In this document: in pieces, positions 62,432 through 64,000 of the stretch
How the letters are laid out: the number at the start of each line of letters is the position of its first letter
How positions within the stretch are numbered: the stretch's first letter is position 1
Assembly: GCA_035771175.1 (NCBI GenBank)
Contig: CM069594.1
Location: 10,478,620 to 10,542,619 of the forward strand
Source: Paratinospora sagittata
Taxonomy: Eukaryota > Streptophyta > Magnoliopsida > Ranunculales > Menispermaceae
Length of the DNA stretch: 64,000 bases
Direction: 5' to 3'
Notes under the pieces: model-generated
Told to the model about the DNA's origin: nothing
The model's database searches: none
Seen by the model: only the letters and a program-made list of their open reading frames with translations
Position numbers and translations under genes: made by a program

Positions 62432-63210
62432 TTTCTCACTGGCAAGGAGAAAATAAAACCAAGATTAAGAAACTGTAGTCAAGTATAATGTTATAGTATG
62501 CTCTGCAACAATTTCGAGAGTAATGCAATATTAAAATCACATATTTTTCTAAGTATAGTGTAAAGTTTTTGTTGAGGAATCACAAAATCTTATATAACTC
62601 GTATGTTTGGCCATGGTGTAAAAAAACAAGGTTAGAATGTTTGTTTATATAATAAGTACAAAACTTTGCAAGTATTTCAAATGATTTGGTTTTGGTCTTT
62701 GTGAACATACTTATATATTTCATTAAAAATCCATACGAGTCATAAGAATTCTAAGATTTGCCTCGGTAAATATCCTGATCTAACGTTCTATCGCAATCTT
62801 ATGCATTCAAACTCTTACTCTTAGTCTTTTCGATTATTATCCAAGTTCATGTGTCCCATACCACATGACTTTGGTAATAAGGGTGTTAACCAAGTTAAGT
62901 TGTATAAGCACGGTCTCTAAAAACATTGGCTGAATAGAGGTTTACTGATAGTATTGTCCAAATTTACTCGTCCCATACCATGTAAACTTAGTGATAATAT
63001 TAGTAATGCAACTTTCTCCAATTGTATCTTTTCACACAAGGTCATGGGTTTTCTTACTTCCACATTTTATTTAGTATCTTTCAATTTTGTTGTGTCCCAT
63101 ACCACTCCAAAGTTAGTGATACAAAAGAAAGGATGGTTGTAAGTCAGCCCACCAAAGATAGTCTTAAACAAAACATTTCATTCATAAAGAAAAGTTTACA
63201 ATGCCAGTAA
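62432..63210 (-). repeat. Linker between gag and ORF1, element F
   Basis: This is non-coding and homologous to the linkers of A, B, D and E, with three GGTATGGGAC-type repeats. CTCCTTGCCAG lies 7 nt before the gag ATG (AG complement 62439-62440). Confidence 0.8.
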
Positions 63211-64000
63211 TCAATTTTGATTTCCCTGCCTACTATCGCTCCTTCTAGATCTTCTGCTAGGTACAGAACGACTACTAACAGAAGGTTGAGAGTTTGCTCG
63301 CTCTGCTTCAGAGTTTTGCATATGTGTTAATATATAATTTTGAGTCGCTCTCATTTCCGCCATATTGGATTCCATTTCATTTAACCTTTCAAAAAGGTTG
63401 GTCAATTGGCCCATTGGTGGTTGATGGCTCGATTGTCCCATAGGTGGAGGGTAGGCGATAGGCATTGGGGGAAGGTATTGGTTGTACGGATGATTCATAG
63501 GTGAAAGGTAATTATTTTGAAATAGTGGGCTCATTGGGATGTTCTGCCCTCCAAAATTCGGTGCCGCCCAATACTGTTGTTGTTGGGTTACAGGAACTTG
63601 TGGGAATGGTGGACATGGTACCTCAGGTGTTGGAAACCTTTGGTACGACGTGTTACCCTGAGTTGGCATGTTCCAAGCAGGTAGATTTGCTTGAGTACTT
63701 TGTCTATTTTGAGGTTGATTTAGGTTGGTAAATAAATCTTCCTCAGTGAATTTTTTAGTGGTTGGATTATTATTTGGGGCTAGGTTTGATGTGGGATTTT
63801 GATTTGGTACTTCTTTGACTGGAATCCTGCGTCGACTTTTTCGAAGGCAACGTCCATGCTTGTCCCTAATTCTCTAGGCATTTCCTATCGTCGTGCCGAA
63901 TACTTCCTCGTCAGTTACTCCCCCCATTGGAAGATATATCTTGAATATAGAAGATGTTGTAACTAGCTCAACGATTTGTCTTGAAGCCCCATCAAAAGTG
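63211..64000 (-). pseudogene. ORF1 of element F, C-terminal part, incomplete at window end
   Basis: The Ser/Arg tail, heptad-like NLFERLNEMESNMAEMR and P/Q/N-rich linker with QQQQYWAAPNFGGQN are read from 63211 to about 63770. Further upstream a TAG replaces GAG near 63877 (ATGCCTAGAGAAT). The N-terminal half lies beyond the window. Confidence 0.82.

Larger units (their letters stand above)
61441..64000 (-). mobile_element. Element F: truncated family-1 retrotransposon, running off the window
   Basis: It has the same orientation and order as E: part of gag (61462-62431), linker and ORF1 (63211 to the window end). Everything downstream of the gag domain (knuckle, pol, 3' LTR) is missing at the left junction. 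The 5' LTR, if present, lies outside the window. Confidence 0.88.

Overview
The window is heterochromatin-like DNA from a flowering plant with a repeat-rich genome. I cannot name the species. The evidence is Ty3/gypsy LTR retrotransposons with initiator-Met tRNA primer sites, chromodomain-tailed pol genes and a kilobase-scale tandem satellite. I see no host gene, tRNA, rRNA or CRISPR array.

The base layer is a tandem satellite with a monomer of about 1.16-1.21 kb. It survives at 1-4302, 13152-17101, 38079-38350 and 44235-53687, about 18 kb in total. These blocks were one array, because four elements of one LTR family (family 1) interrupt it. Element A (+, 4303-13151) has target duplications ATAAG/ATAAA. 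Element B (-, 17102-38078) has TGTTG on both sides. Element D (+, 38351-44234) has AGATA on both sides. Element E (-, from 53688) enters the array but has lost its 5' LTR. A sixth element, F (-, about 61441 to the window end), is the same family. It is fused to E at a homopolymer-rich junction.

Family 1 layout is: LTR of about 1.4-1.6 kb, iMet primer site, AT-rich repeated leader, an extra ORF1 upstream of gag, a linker with three repeats, a single gag-pol frame ending in a chromodomain, a hairpin, a polypurine tract and the LTR. Every family-1 copy here is broken. A lost about 2 kb from RT to integrase, B has many frameshifts, D lost all of gag-pol, E lost integrase, and F is cut within gag.

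Element C (+, 24908-35525) is different: a complete 10,618-bp chromovirus inserted inside ORF1 of B. Its 2,858-bp LTRs differ at three positions by eye, its GGTTT target duplication is exact, and one open frame of 1,548 codons keeps the gag, protease, RT, RNase H, integrase and chromodomain motifs. It is the only candidate autonomous element. The order of events is satellite first, then family-1 insertions (LTRs a few percent diverged), then C.

The less ordinary signals are these: (1) paired GATAGC-NN-GCTATC dyads with about 74-bp spacing in each satellite monomer; (2) 20-bp-periodic GAANNTTC arrays just upstream of the TATA box in family-1 LTRs; (3) splice-acceptor-like sequences exactly 7 nt before the ATG of both ORF1 and gag; (4) an 18-nt hairpin before the polypurine tract that keeps its pairing but not its sequence between the two families; (5) ORF1 itself.
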